64,000 nt of DNA, taken from the NCBI RefSeq assembly GCF_004363695.1, contig NZ_SNZC01000001.1:680431-744430 (forward strand), written 5' to 3'. A program made the position numbers and the translations under genes. Below the pieces are notes generated by a model. The model ran no database searches. It saw only the letters and a program-made list of their open reading frames with translations, and was not told the origin of the DNA. Shown one piece after another: positions 32,922 to 41,183 of the stretch (its first letter is position 1; every line of letters starts with the position of its first letter). The DNA comes from Flavobacterium cheniae. Lineage in GTDB: Bacteria > Bacteroidota > Bacteroidia > Flavobacteriales > Flavobacteriaceae.

Positions 32922-35900
32922 TTAAATTTCAGATTCAATTCCTTCATAATCGTCATCTATTTCTTCATCATCATAAATTATTTCCATAGGATTATTTTCA
33001 ATATTTTCTAATATATGTTTGTTGACCAGATATTGTCCTCCAATATTGACTTTTAATGGAGGTATTCCAATAGCAAAACCTACAAGAGGAACATTCAAAT
33101 CAATATTTTCTTTATTTGCTTTAATTTCTAATTCAGAATTATAAAAAATTGCTTTTAAGTCCATAAGATAAATAACAAGTAAACCATCATTATCTTTCAT
33201 TTTTTCACGATAAATTCTTTCTGGTGGGTTTTTCCCGGGATTATCAAATTTAAACTTTTCTTCTGCTTGATTTTTTTCTGACTCTGTTAATACTAAACTT
33301 AAATCTGTAGGACTAGTAACTATGTTAGATGAATTACCTGAAGCTGTAAATACATTTAATTCATAAAGACTTTTATAAAATCTGTTCCCTTCTTTTGGAC
33401 CACTTCTTTTTGTTAATTTAACTTCTGTATTAAATCCAGTATATTCTCTAGGAATTTCTCTTAGTGATCCAGATGTATTAATTGCAATTGTCCAATTGGT
33501 AAGTTTTTCGTAGTTATTGCATAATTTAATGAATCTAACTATTGCATTTTTTTCAAACTTACCTGTATGAGTAGAAATCGAATTTAAGAAATCTTCTAAG
33601 GCTTGAGTATCCTTTTTTAAAATTATAAATTTTCTATCGTCATCAAATTTAAATCCAGATGAGTATTTTTGATATGTATTTTTAAAATTTTCCCATGAAT
33701 TTGATATTTTATCTGCTTTTAATTCAAATTCTGTAGTTTGTACTAATTTATCTTCATAAGACCAAGTTTCAGTAACCGCATTTTTTAAAATTGCGGGTCT
33801 TGTTATTTGTAGAGTACCTGGATGGGTTAAAACCTTAGTTGCATAATCTTTAGGTTTCTTTTTATCTCTTGATAATTTTCTGAATTCTTCTTCTAACTCT
33901 TCAATTGTCCAAGTTACTTGATCAAATTTTTCAAATGAATCAGATGTTGTAAATAATTTACAACAATCTAGATAACCAGGTCTGTAACCGAACCATCTAC
34001 CCATTTGTAATAAAGTGTCTGCATAATTTGTATTTCTTATAAAGTAGTTTATAGTTAATCCTTCTAGTGTAAATCCTCTTGAAAGTTTGTTTCCACCAAT
34101 CACGATGTATTTTTTCTCTCCACTTTCGTAATCAAGAAAATCTTTTTCAACAGTATTTACTGCCTTTACTTCAATAGCATTAATAGCTGATACTAATAAA
34201 TCTCTTACTTCTAGAAATGTTTTTCTAGTTAAATACTCATCGTCATAATTTTCAGGCAGATACTCTTTAATATTGTTGACAGCATCAGCAAAATATTTAA
34301 TCCAAATTCTCTCAAATTCATTAAATATAGAATCTTTAGAAGTTAAAGCGTCATTATTTAAACTTGTTCTTAAATTATTAATTCTTTCATTTATTAATTC
34401 TTTACTTCTGCATTGCCAATCTGAAAATCTTGATATATGAATCAACATTGTATTATGTGGGTGAAATAGCTTTGATTGAATAAGTTCTGGTCTTCTTGAT
34501 TGTCTTATTGCAATAGAAATAATGAAGCATTTTATTGCTTCATCTAAAGATTTAGGGATTGAATTAGGGTAATTATCGTATTTTGTTGTTGCTCTTGTTA
34601 ATTCACGATAATCTTGATAAGTACCAAAACGGATTCTAGCATTTTCGTCATTATCAAATTCTGTTTTGTTATTATATTTTTTTACACCAACTAGACTACC
34701 ATCTGATAGTTCTTCCACTCTTTCAGGAAAATATTCAATATAGTCGTTTATTGGTTCTGCTAGTAAAGGATCAATTTTTTTTATATCTTCAATCCTAGTT
34801 TCAAAGAAATTTTTTGGTCCAATGTAATTAGAAGGTGGGATTAGTAATTCAATAAAATCATCAGGAAATAAATTACCTTCAAGATCAAATTCTAATTCAC
34901 TGTTATTTTTAGAGTCTTTAACTTTCCATTTAACTTCAGGTTTTTTATTCCAATCTTGAAGAATATTTGCAAAAGGTGTTGCTGTATAACCGATATACGT
35001 TTTGCGATTAAACAAAGCTAATAATGCTCTAATATGTCCATTTATTTTATTTGCATAATCCGCGCCTTTATGTCCTAAGTTATTTATAGATGCATTATCT
35101 GCTTCATCATCAATAATTAAAAAAGGAATGTCATGCTTATCTGTATTCTTTCCTAAATATTCATGTAACCATAAAAGTAAATTTTGTAAAACGCTTGTGT
35201 TTTTTTTACAAATAAGTATGTTAATTTGATTTAAACTAAATTCTGATTCTTTTAAATTTCTATCAAAATCTTTATTTTTTGAAGTTGGAATTACGATTTG
35301 CTTAACATCGTCAAATTTACCAAGAGGACCAAATGAATTTTCTTCACCAACTCCTATAAAAGAGCCTTGAGTAATCATTTTCCCTTCAACTTCTTTTTCA
35401 GTTCTAATTTGAGTTTGTCTTCTCAAATCTTCCATGATACCAGATAAGACAATTATAAGCTTATATCCAACATCAATAGAACTATTTACAACAGCATTAA
35501 AATTTGAAGTTTTACCAGACTGAACACTACCAACGACTAAACCTTTTACAAAGAAATTATTCGAATTTTTAGGGTCTCCAATTTTTTTTATTATTTCTAA
35601 ACTTGATCTTTCAGTTTCATTTATCATTGATTTAGATCGACCAAGTTTTTTTTCTAAATATAATAGATATCTTCCTCTGTATGTTTTTGCTTTAGTTTCA
35701 TCATTATCCCAACCAATTTCATTAATTCTATTTTCATTTAACCAAGAGTCTTTGTATTCGTTTTGAATAGACATACTTGGATTCATGATAGTTCTATAAT
35801 TATATCTTACATCTCTTAATGCTATAGTGTACTTTTCGTCAAAATCATTATCAGATAAGTTATAAGTTTTTCCACTAAATAATATTGGAAATATTATTTT

Positions 35901-36032
35901 TAAAGAAGATTTACATTTGTTTTTTAATTCCTCTCCTTCAAAAAAATCTCTATCTGCAAAACCATTAACTTCAAAAAATTGATTGTAATTTGACACTATT
36001 AAACTTTTGATTTGATCAATAATTTCATTCAT
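32922..36032 (-). CDS. Z1-domain helicase-like ATPase
   Basis: A 1036-residue protein. The N-terminal part holds a superfamily-2-like ATPase: Walker A GSVQSGKTSNF near 168-178, Walker B LIIDDEADNAS near 305-315 and GYTATPFANIL near 348. The Z1 domain follows, with GGNKLSRGFTLEGLTINYFIR near 646-667 and LLQMGRWFGYRPGYLD near 680-695. The tail is acidic. Z1 proteins have been linked by comparative genomics to MutL/MORC-type ATPases and DNA methylases in restriction-like loci, exactly as here. Likely role: ATP-driven DNA tracking or remodelling that couples sensing to the nuclease; this is an inference. Confidence 0.92.
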   Translation of the reverse strand: MNEIIDQIKSLIVSNYNQFFEVNGFADRDFFEGEELKNKCKSSLKIIFPILFSGKTYNLSDNDFDEKYTIALRDVRYNYRTIMNPSMSIQNEYKDSWLNENRINEIGWDNDETKAKTYRGRYLLYLEKKLGRSKSMINETERSSLEIIKKIGDPKNSNNFFVKGLVVGSVQSGKTSNFNAVVNSSIDVGYKLIIVLSGIMEDLRRQTQIRTEKEVEGKMITQGSFIGVGEENSFGPLGKFDDVKQIVIPTSKNKDFDRNLKESEFSLNQINILICKKNTSVLQNLLLWLHEYLGKNTDKHDIPFLIIDDEADNASINNLGHKGADYANKINGHIRALLALFNRKTYIGYTATPFANILQDWNKKPEVKWKVKDSKNNSELEFDLEGNLFPDDFIELLIPPSNYIGPKNFFETRIEDIKKIDPLLAEPINDYIEYFPERVEELSDGSLVGVKKYNNKTEFDNDENARIRFGTYQDYRELTRATTKYDNYPNSIPKSLDEAIKCFIISIAIRQSRRPELIQSKLFHPHNTMLIHISRFSDWQCRSKELINERINNLRTSLNNDALTSKDSIFNEFERIWIKYFADAVNNIKEYLPENYDDEYLTRKTFLEVRDLLVSAINAIEVKAVNTVEKDFLDYESGEKKYIVIGGNKLSRGFTLEGLTINYFIRNTNYADTLLQMGRWFGYRPGYLDCCKLFTTSDSFEKFDQVTWTIEELEEEFRKLSRDKKKPKDYATKVLTHPGTLQITRPAILKNAVTETWSYEDKLVQTTEFELKADKISNSWENFKNTYQKYSSGFKFDDDRKFIILKKDTQALEDFLNSISTHTGKFEKNAIVRFIKLCNNYEKLTNWTIAINTSGSLREIPREYTGFNTEVKLTKRSGPKEGNRFYKSLYELNVFTASGNSSNIVTSPTDLSLVLTESEKNQAEEKFKFDNPGKNPPERIYREKMKDNDGLLVIYLMDLKAIFYNSELEIKANKENIDLNVPLVGFAIGIPPLKVNIGGQYLVNKHILENIENNPMEIIYDDEEIDDDYEGIESEI

Positions 36033-36039
36033 AAGTGAT

Positions 36040-37554
36040 TTAATTTAATAGGTTTGATATTTCTTCGTGTGAATTTACTTTTATCCCAAGATTTGGCAAA
36101 ATATCCTTCTTGATTTGTTCTTTAGACAATCCAAGGTTTAATAATTCACTAATTGATTTTACAATCTCATCAATTGATATTCCATCCTTTTCTGCATTTC
36201 CTGTTATTTCAACATTATCTACTTGACGCACTTTGTTAATTAAGTTAGAACTCATTTTAAGAATAAAATTAAGTTCTGCTTTTTGCTTGTTATTAAGTGA
36301 CGATTTAAGTGATTTTAATAATGGAAATTCATCATTAATTCTGAGTAAAACACCTTTGTTTGTAGCTGTTTTATAAAACAATTCACTACTATGTTCAGTA
36401 GGTCTTTGAGTGAAGGTTTTGAGACCGTAATTAAAATATTCTTTTTGAGCTTCTGCTTTTAAATCTACTATAGCTCGTAAAAAGGAGTTTTTTAAATCAT
36501 GTGGTATATTAATCTGAGATTTTGCAACATTCAGATGAAATAAATGGTCAACTTTATTACCAATATCAATTTTAAGTCTTCCTAATTGTAATCGTGGCAT
36601 TTTTTTTATTAGTCCGTTCCAACCACCAAATAAAATTAACCTATCTGCTCTGTAAATGTATAAACCTTCCATATCCATCAGACTTTTATTGTGTGGAGTC
36701 CATGGATTAGAATTTTCTTTAGTTTCTTTTATACTAGTATTAGGCAAAACAAAACCTTGAATTTTAACAATGTCCTTGCTAAATTCTTTTTGTAGAGGTT
36801 CTAATGCTCTTAAATTAGAATTGTCTGTTGGAAAAGGATTGAAAGGTTTAACTAATGTGTTGTTAATTCTTATATCAACACGATTTGTTTGTCTTTCCAT
36901 AAATTTATGAAAGACTATTGATAAATACTCACTAGTTGTATTGGTTATTTCTTCTTTTAAAGCATCTTGCTTATTTTTAACATCTAAAAAGTTTTCAAAT
37001 TTGTATAACCCCCTCCAAACGATAATTGTATTAGGAATGAATTCATTTGAACTATTTTGATGGTCATTTGAAATGTTATTATATTGTTCTAAAATTTCAG
37101 CAATTTCTTCATCAGAATTTATTATCATTTCCCATTTCCCAGAATCTTTAAGATGTTTGACATCCCAAGTTAGTCCAGAAAAAAAAGAACTGCCTTTTTT
37201 TCTTGATAAAACGGTAAAAGCTCTTGTTTGAGAGAACGAGGCTGTTTTTAATCCTAATCCAAATCTCCCTAAATCATTAGATTCTCTTGAATCTTCGGGT
37301 GATTTACTAGGAAATTGCATATTTCTTTTTAAAGATTCTTTACTCATTCCGTCTCCATTATCACTAAGAAAAAGAGTAAAAGGTTCTTCATCTATTTTAG
37401 TTAATACTTCAATTCTTGATGCATTAGCTGTAATAGAATTATCCATTAAATCAGCTAAAGCAGTTTCTAAACTATAACCTTGCTCCGCAATAGATTTAAT
37501 TAGAAATTCAGGATTAGGATTTGCTAACTCAAAATTTTGATTTTCAACATTCAT
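36040..37554 (-). CDS. MORC/MutL-like GHKL ATPase
   Basis: A 504-residue protein with an N-terminal GHKL ATP-binding domain: N box ETALADLMDNSITANA near 30-45, G1 box LSDNGDGMS near 63-71 and G2 box DLGRFGLGLKTASFSQ near 94-109. The following ribosomal-S5-type region (about 180-360) suggests an ATP-gated DNA clamp as in MutL and MORC. Its start overlaps the methyltransferase stop by 4 bp (ATGA), and it ends 7 bp before the Z1 gene. In these loci the ATPase probably holds DNA for the Z1 motor and nuclease. Confidence 0.9.
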   Translation of the reverse strand: MNVENQNFELANPNPEFLIKSIAEQGYSLETALADLMDNSITANASRIEVLTKIDEEPFTLFLSDNGDGMSKESLKRNMQFPSKSPEDSRESNDLGRFGLGLKTASFSQTRAFTVLSRKKGSSFFSGLTWDVKHLKDSGKWEMIINSDEEIAEILEQYNNISNDHQNSSNEFIPNTIIVWRGLYKFENFLDVKNKQDALKEEITNTTSEYLSIVFHKFMERQTNRVDIRINNTLVKPFNPFPTDNSNLRALEPLQKEFSKDIVKIQGFVLPNTSIKETKENSNPWTPHNKSLMDMEGLYIYRADRLILFGGWNGLIKKMPRLQLGRLKIDIGNKVDHLFHLNVAKSQINIPHDLKNSFLRAIVDLKAEAQKEYFNYGLKTFTQRPTEHSSELFYKTATNKGVLLRINDEFPLLKSLKSSLNNKQKAELNFILKMSSNLINKVRQVDNVEITGNAEKDGISIDEIVKSISELLNLGLSKEQIKKDILPNLGIKVNSHEEISNLLN

Positions 37555-38780
37555 AACATCTCTTTTATTTTATTAGCAATACCTTCAGCCATTAAAACTG
37601 GCACAGCATTTCCAATTTGTTTAAACGCAGCTGTTCTACTTGATTCAAAAAAGTAATCATCTGGAAAAGATTGTATTCTGGCGGCTTCTCTTACAGTAAT
37701 TGACCTATTTTGGTCGATATCTGGATGAATGTAATAATGACCGTCAGCACAAATATGTGCAACAACAGTGTGAGATATTCCTTTATGATTTACAACTTGA
37801 AATCTATTTGAAAATGTTTTTGTATTACTATGCTTGATTAACCTTTCAGGTAATTCTCCATAATTAAGTCTTTTATTGTCTTTAATCCATTTCTCTACAG
37901 CTATTCTGTAAATTTCTAAATCATTTTCATTATTGTATCTTGCAACATGTTGTGTTGTAAAATCTATACCATTTCTTATTCCCGTAGCATTTAAATAAGC
38001 ATTTGTTTTTTTAGCATATTTTGAAACATTCCATTCACCTTGACCACTTTTTAATTTAGGTAAATCAGAAAAAAGATGCTTTAAAACTTCAAATTGCACT
38101 TCTTTATCTTCAAATTTTGGGTATTGTAATTTTAAGTCTTTTCGCCAGCCAATGATTATAACCCTTTTTCTATCTTGTAAAACATTAAAATTTTTGGCGT
38201 TCAAAACTTGCTTTTCAAGATGATAACCTTGTTTTTTTACCGCATTAAATATCTTTTCTAAATATTCACCATTATTAGCAGATAGTATTCCAGGTACATT
38301 TTCAAATACAAACATTTTAGGCTTGTAACGTTTCAAAAATTCAACATAATGTTTATAAAGATGATTTCTTGGGTCATCTTCCATGTTTTTTCTGGCTCTT
38401 CCAGCTACAGAATAAGCTTGACAAGGAGGTCCACCAATTACTAAATCAACTTCTTCACCTTTTAATTCTTCATCAATTTTTTCAAATATTTCTGGTAATG
38501 TTTTAGGAGAAATTTCCTTGTTTATTACTGAATTAATCAAATGATTTGGAATTTTATTCCATAGTTCATCTCTTGAAATATTTCCTTTCAAATATTTATA
38601 GTATTCATCAACTCTTTCATTTTCTTTTAGATAATGAAATGCAGTTCTTGTACGTAAAGTGTCACATGCGTCTTTATTCATTTCAACATGTGCAATTGGT
38701 GTAAAACCAGCTCTTATGAAACCTTCAGATAGTCCACCTGCTCCTGCAAATAAGTCAATAAAATTTAATTTCGTTTTCAT
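37551..38780 (-). CDS. DNA cytosine-5 methyltransferase
   Basis: A 409-residue C5 methyltransferase, first gene of the island. Motif I is DLFAGAGGLSEGF near 9-21, motif IV GGPPCQAYS near 116-124 (catalytic Cys120), motif VI ENVPG near 160, motif VIII QDRKRVIIIGWR, and motif X QIGNAVP at the end. An insert of about 60 residues between motifs III and IV and a variable target-recognition region before TVREAARIQSFP are seen. It probably methylates the host sequence to protect it from the nuclease downstream. The target sequence cannot be read. Confidence 0.95.
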   Translation of the reverse strand: MKTKLNFIDLFAGAGGLSEGFIRAGFTPIAHVEMNKDACDTLRTRTAFHYLKENERVDEYYKYLKGNISRDELWNKIPNHLINSVINKEISPKTLPEIFEKIDEELKGEEVDLVIGGPPCQAYSVAGRARKNMEDDPRNHLYKHYVEFLKRYKPKMFVFENVPGILSANNGEYLEKIFNAVKKQGYHLEKQVLNAKNFNVLQDRKRVIIIGWRKDLKLQYPKFEDKEVQFEVLKHLFSDLPKLKSGQGEWNVSKYAKKTNAYLNATGIRNGIDFTTQHVARYNNENDLEIYRIAVEKWIKDNKRLNYGELPERLIKHSNTKTFSNRFQVVNHKGISHTVVAHICADGHYYIHPDIDQNRSITVREAARIQSFPDDYFFESSRTAAFKQIGNAVPVLMAEGIANKIKEML

Positions 38781-39046
38781 TTAAATAAATCTTTCCAATA
38801 ACCGTAAAAATAATCAAAATGAGTTTTATTTTTCACATATAACTTTACATAAAATACATAAGTTATAAACATCAACATATTATTTATTTTTCAAAAATAT
38901 AGATATAATTTTTAATTAAAATGTGGAAAACCGTACGAGAAGTGTTAAAATTAAAATACGTCCCACCATTTCTGGCAGGGCGTTTCCAATAGGGCTATAT
39001 TGAACACAAAGCAAGCCTATTGTGCCTATGTGTTTTAAAAAAAGGC
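38781..39046. promoter_or_regulatory. upstream region of the defence island
   Basis: This A+T-rich gap has no gene. On the minus strand TATTTTTG (38899-38892) is a perfect -7 element for the methyltransferase. Between it and the gene lies an inverted repeat, ATAACTT (38839-38845) with AAGTTAT (38860-38866), plus a direct TATGTA doublet inside; it could be an operator. Further right, CAATAGGGCT (38987-38996) and AGCCTATTG (39014-39022) can form a hairpin, and a copy of the dispersed TGTGCCTATGTG motif follows. No integrase or attachment site is recognisable. Confidence 0.4.
39021..39038 (+). repeat. dispersed intergenic motif, copy 2
   Basis: TGTGCCTATGTGTTTTAA, matching copies elsewhere in the window between genes. 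Confidence 0.55.
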
Positions 39047-39080
39047 ATAAAAAAACCGATTCATTTCTGAATCGGTTTTA
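39047..39080 (-). terminator. intrinsic terminator of tRNA-Ser
   Basis: An 11-bp perfect stem, AAAACCGATTC / GAATCGGTTTT (39052-39062 / 39069-39079), with a T run on the minus strand just after the tRNA. Confidence 0.85.
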
Positions 39081-39085
39081 CCCTG

Positions 39086-39170
39086 CGGAGAAAGAGGGAT
39101 TCGAACCCCCGGACCTGTTACAGTCAACAGTTTTCAAGACTGCCGCATTCGACCACTCTGCCATTTCTCC
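39086..39170 (-). tRNA. tRNA-Ser (anticodon TGA)
   Basis: Read on the minus strand: acceptor GGAGAAA pairs with TTTCTCC and discriminator G follows. The D arm is GGCAGAGTGGTCGAATGC. The anticodon loop CTTGAAA gives anticodon TGA. The long class II variable arm and the T arm GGGGG-TTCGAAT-CCCTC are present. CCA is not encoded, unlike the tRNA-Val. It borders the right side of the defence island. Confidence 0.95.
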
Positions 39171-39189
39171 AATAAGTCGCGCACTACTT

Positions 39190-39233
39190 CCGTATTGCGA
39201 GTGCAAATATAGAACGATTTTTTATTTCTGCAA
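39190..39233 (-). promoter_or_regulatory. tRNA-Ser promoter
   Basis: On the minus strand: TTG (39233-39231), 19-bp spacer, TATATTTG (39211-39204). The 22 bp from the -7 element into the leader (39211-39190) are identical to those of tRNA-Val at 2754-2775. Confidence 0.8.
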
Positions 39234-39411
39234 ACGTTTTCAAAAGAAAAAAGTAAAAAAAACACACTTTCCACCTTACCCCATTCCCAACCATTTGAAT
39301 GTCAGTAAATAAATAAAACTAAAATTTAAGAAAAAATCAAGAACAAGTACAAGAACAAAGTCAAAGTTATCATTTGTATCGTTTTTTTTTATATCTAAAG
39401 TAGTTGAAGAG
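39234..39411. other. intergenic stretch without a gene
   Basis: Low-complexity A+T-rich sequence between the tRNA-Ser promoter and the tandem duplication. I see no credible ORF, RNA gene or strong promoter. Confidence 0.5.
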
Positions 39412-39789
39412 ATGCTTAACAGCATGACAAACTATGCGTGTAGTCTTTTATGTGAGCTATGCCAAGTGAAACATCTCTGTGTAGCTCTCTCAACACAATC
39501 CACTTCCAAAAAAACTCCGTGCAACTCTGTGTAAAAAACTATGTGCCTATGTGTTTTAATTTCAAAATTCAACCTTCGTTAATCATCATTCAACATTCAA
39601 GAAATGCTTAACAGCATGACAAACTAGACGATTAGTCTATTGTGAACTATAAAAGTGTAACGCCTCTGTGCAACTCTTTCAACACAATCCACTTTCAAAG
39701 AAACTCCGTGCAGCTCTGTGTAAAAAACTATGTGCCTATGTGTTTTAATTTCAAAATTCAAGATTCGTTAATCAAGATTCAACATTCAA
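39412..39789. repeat. tandem duplication of about 190 bp, two diverged copies
   Basis: Copy 1 is 39412-39600 and copy 2 is 39604-39789. Both begin ATGCTTAACAGCATGACAAACTA, share CTCTGTGYAGCTCT-like phrases and CAACACAATCCACTT, then CTCCGTGCARCTCTGTGTAA, and end in TTCAACATTCAA; the segment after ACAAACTA is the most diverged. Each copy includes one dispersed TATGTGCCTATGTGTTTTAAT motif (39541, 39730). No protein is credibly encoded. Confidence 0.85.
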
Positions 39790-39799
39790 AAAAACCACC

Positions 39800-39807
39800 T
39801 ACTTTTG
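39800..39807 (+). promoter_or_regulatory. -7 promoter element
   Basis: TACTTTTG, perfect TAnnTTTG, 15 bp before the ATG at 39823. Confidence 0.5.
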
Positions 39808-39822
39808 TAAAAATCAAAAACA

Positions 39823-40380
39823 ATGCACCCTAATTCCAAACTATTTTGCCTAGAAAGCGTTCCCGATGTCACTTCCCAAACATCCAGCATCATTCTACCC
39901 TCTTTAGAAAAACTAGCATTGCAATACAACATCACTAACGTTTACCAAACCTGTGATAGCATAGAAGGATTAGAAGAAAGCCTATCTACCCTACTCTACG
40001 AAGACCGAAACTTTCATGATTACGAAATCATCTACTTCGTATTCCAAGGAAGAGACAACAACATCATCATCGACAATTATTTGTACAGCCTAGAAGAAAT
40101 AGCCGAGTTTTTTGAAGGGAAACTTACCAACAAACGCATCCATTTTGCCAATACCTTACAATTAGACCTAGATTCCGAAACCGCTCAATATTTCTTAGAT
40201 GTCACGGGAGCCATTTCCATTTCAGGCTATCGTAACCCAGCACCAATACTAAGTACCATAATCGACAATCCGTTCTTCGCTTTATGCCAAGAATATGATG
40301 ACGTAACCGATATTGTAGAAGCATTATTCGAAAAACACTACACCTTAGCTAAAGCCATGGGTTTTACTTTGTATTACTAA
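39823..40380 (+). CDS. uncharacterised protein, DUF6642-like
   Basis: A 185-residue soluble protein with no signal peptide or membrane segment. It starts MHPNSKLFCLESVPD, has a central YEIIYFVFQGRDNNIIID followed by YSLEEIAEFFEGKLTNKRIHFANT, and ends LAKAMGFTLYY. The pattern recalls DUF6642-type proteins; the alternation of beta strands and helices gives a faint caspase/CHAT-like impression but I see no certain catalytic His-Cys pair. It has its own -7 element and lies alone between the duplication and nrtR. Confidence 0.55.
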   Translation: MHPNSKLFCLESVPDVTSQTSSIILPSLEKLALQYNITNVYQTCDSIEGLEESLSTLLYEDRNFHDYEIIYFVFQGRDNNIIIDNYLYSLEEIAEFFEGKLTNKRIHFANTLQLDLDSETAQYFLDVTGAISISGYRNPAPILSTIIDNPFFALCQEYDDVTDIVEALFEKHYTLAKAMGFTLYY

Positions 40381-40386
40381 TTTTAG

Positions 40387-40394
40387 TACATTTG
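40387..40394 (+). promoter_or_regulatory. -7 promoter element of the NrtR-like gene
   Basis: TACATTTG, perfect TAnnTTTG, 22 bp before the ATG at 40417. No operator copy like those at 41104 and 41156 is seen here. Confidence 0.5.
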
Positions 40395-40416
40395 TTTATA
40401 TCATACGCATAATTAA

Positions 40417-41109
40417 ATGAATATAAATCAAAATATAAAAGTAGCCGTTGATGCCATTGTTTTTGGATACAGTGAAAACCAATTAAATGTGTTACTCATC
40501 AAACAAAAATACGGCGTTTTAAAAAACAAGTGGGCACTAGTTGGAGGTTTTGTAAAAGACAACGAAACTTTATTCGAAGCTGTCAACAGAGAACTTCAAG
40601 AAGAGACAGGTATTACTGTAAATTATTTAGAACAACTCTTCACTTTTGGCGATGATATTCAAAGAGATCCTAGAGGAAGAGTAATTTCCGTAGCCTACTT
40701 TGCGTTGGTTAATTCAACTAAATTTAATGTAAGAGCAGATAGTGATGCCGAAGAAGCACAATGGTTTTCTATTGCTGCACTTCCCGATTTGGCTTTTGAC
40801 CATAAACTAATTTTAGAAACCGCTTTAAAAAGATTGCAAAACAAACTCACCTACCAACCCATAGGTTTTGATTTATTACCAAAAGAGTTTTTATTCTCCG
40901 ACTTAGAGAATTTATATTGCACACTATTAAACAAAGAAATAGACCGAAGAAACTTCAGAAAAAAAATATTAAGCTTCGGAATTATTGAAGAAACCGATAA
41001 GTTTGGTTCGAAAAAAAATGGTAGACCAGCCAAACTTTTTAAATTCAACAAACTGAAATACAATAAATTAACAAAAGAAGGCTTTGTATTCGATATTTAT
41101 TTTGCGTAA
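40417..41109 (+). CDS. nrtR: NrtR-like Nudix transcriptional regulator
   Basis: A 230-residue protein with an N-terminal Nudix domain and a C-terminal winged helix (about 150-230, FRKKILSFGIIEETDKFGSKKNGRPAKLFKFN). NrtR proteins repress NAD-metabolism genes and are released by ADP-ribose or related ligands. The Nudix box here is intact (G-x5-E-x7-RELQEETGI, residues 44-66), so hydrolase activity cannot be excluded. The next genes are for NAD salvage, which fits the call. The stop codon lies inside the first of two operator-like repeats. Confidence 0.87.
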   Translation: MNINQNIKVAVDAIVFGYSENQLNVLLIKQKYGVLKNKWALVGGFVKDNETLFEAVNRELQEETGITVNYLEQLFTFGDDIQRDPRGRVISVAYFALVNSTKFNVRADSDAEEAQWFSIAALPDLAFDHKLILETALKRLQNKLTYQPIGFDLLPKEFLFSDLENLYCTLLNKEIDRRNFRKKILSFGIIEETDKFGSKKNGRPAKLFKFNKLKYNKLTKEGFVFDIYFA

Positions 41110-41170
41110 ATTTTACACTAAATATTTTGTAGTTAATTTTAAACCTATTAACTTTGCGTAGAATTTACAC
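41104..41170 (+). promoter_or_regulatory. NAD-salvage operon promoter with paired operator-like repeats
   Basis: TTG at 41127-41129, 19-bp spacer, TAACTTTG at 41149-41156: an exact promoter. GCGTAAATTTTACAC (41104-41118) lies upstream of -33 and GCGTAGAATTTACAC (41156-41170) covers the transcription start region. With their shared TTT prefix the two match at 16 of 18 positions, and both are near-palindromic (GTAAA-T-TTTAC). They are 52 bp apart, about five helical turns. They are the best candidates for NrtR sites. Confidence 0.65.
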
Positions 41171-41183
41171 AAATAATCAAATT

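Noticed and set aside
29542..38780. The island as a prophage or integrative element
   Set aside because: No integrase, transposase, phage structural gene or flanking direct repeat was seen; only the scar at 29.3 kb supports mobility.
39022..39312. 96-codon open frame opposite tRNA-Ser
   Set aside because: It runs through the tRNA, its terminator and its promoter.
39642..39833. 63-codon frame in the second copy of the tandem duplication
   Set aside because: The frame is not kept in the first copy and the translation looks non-coding.
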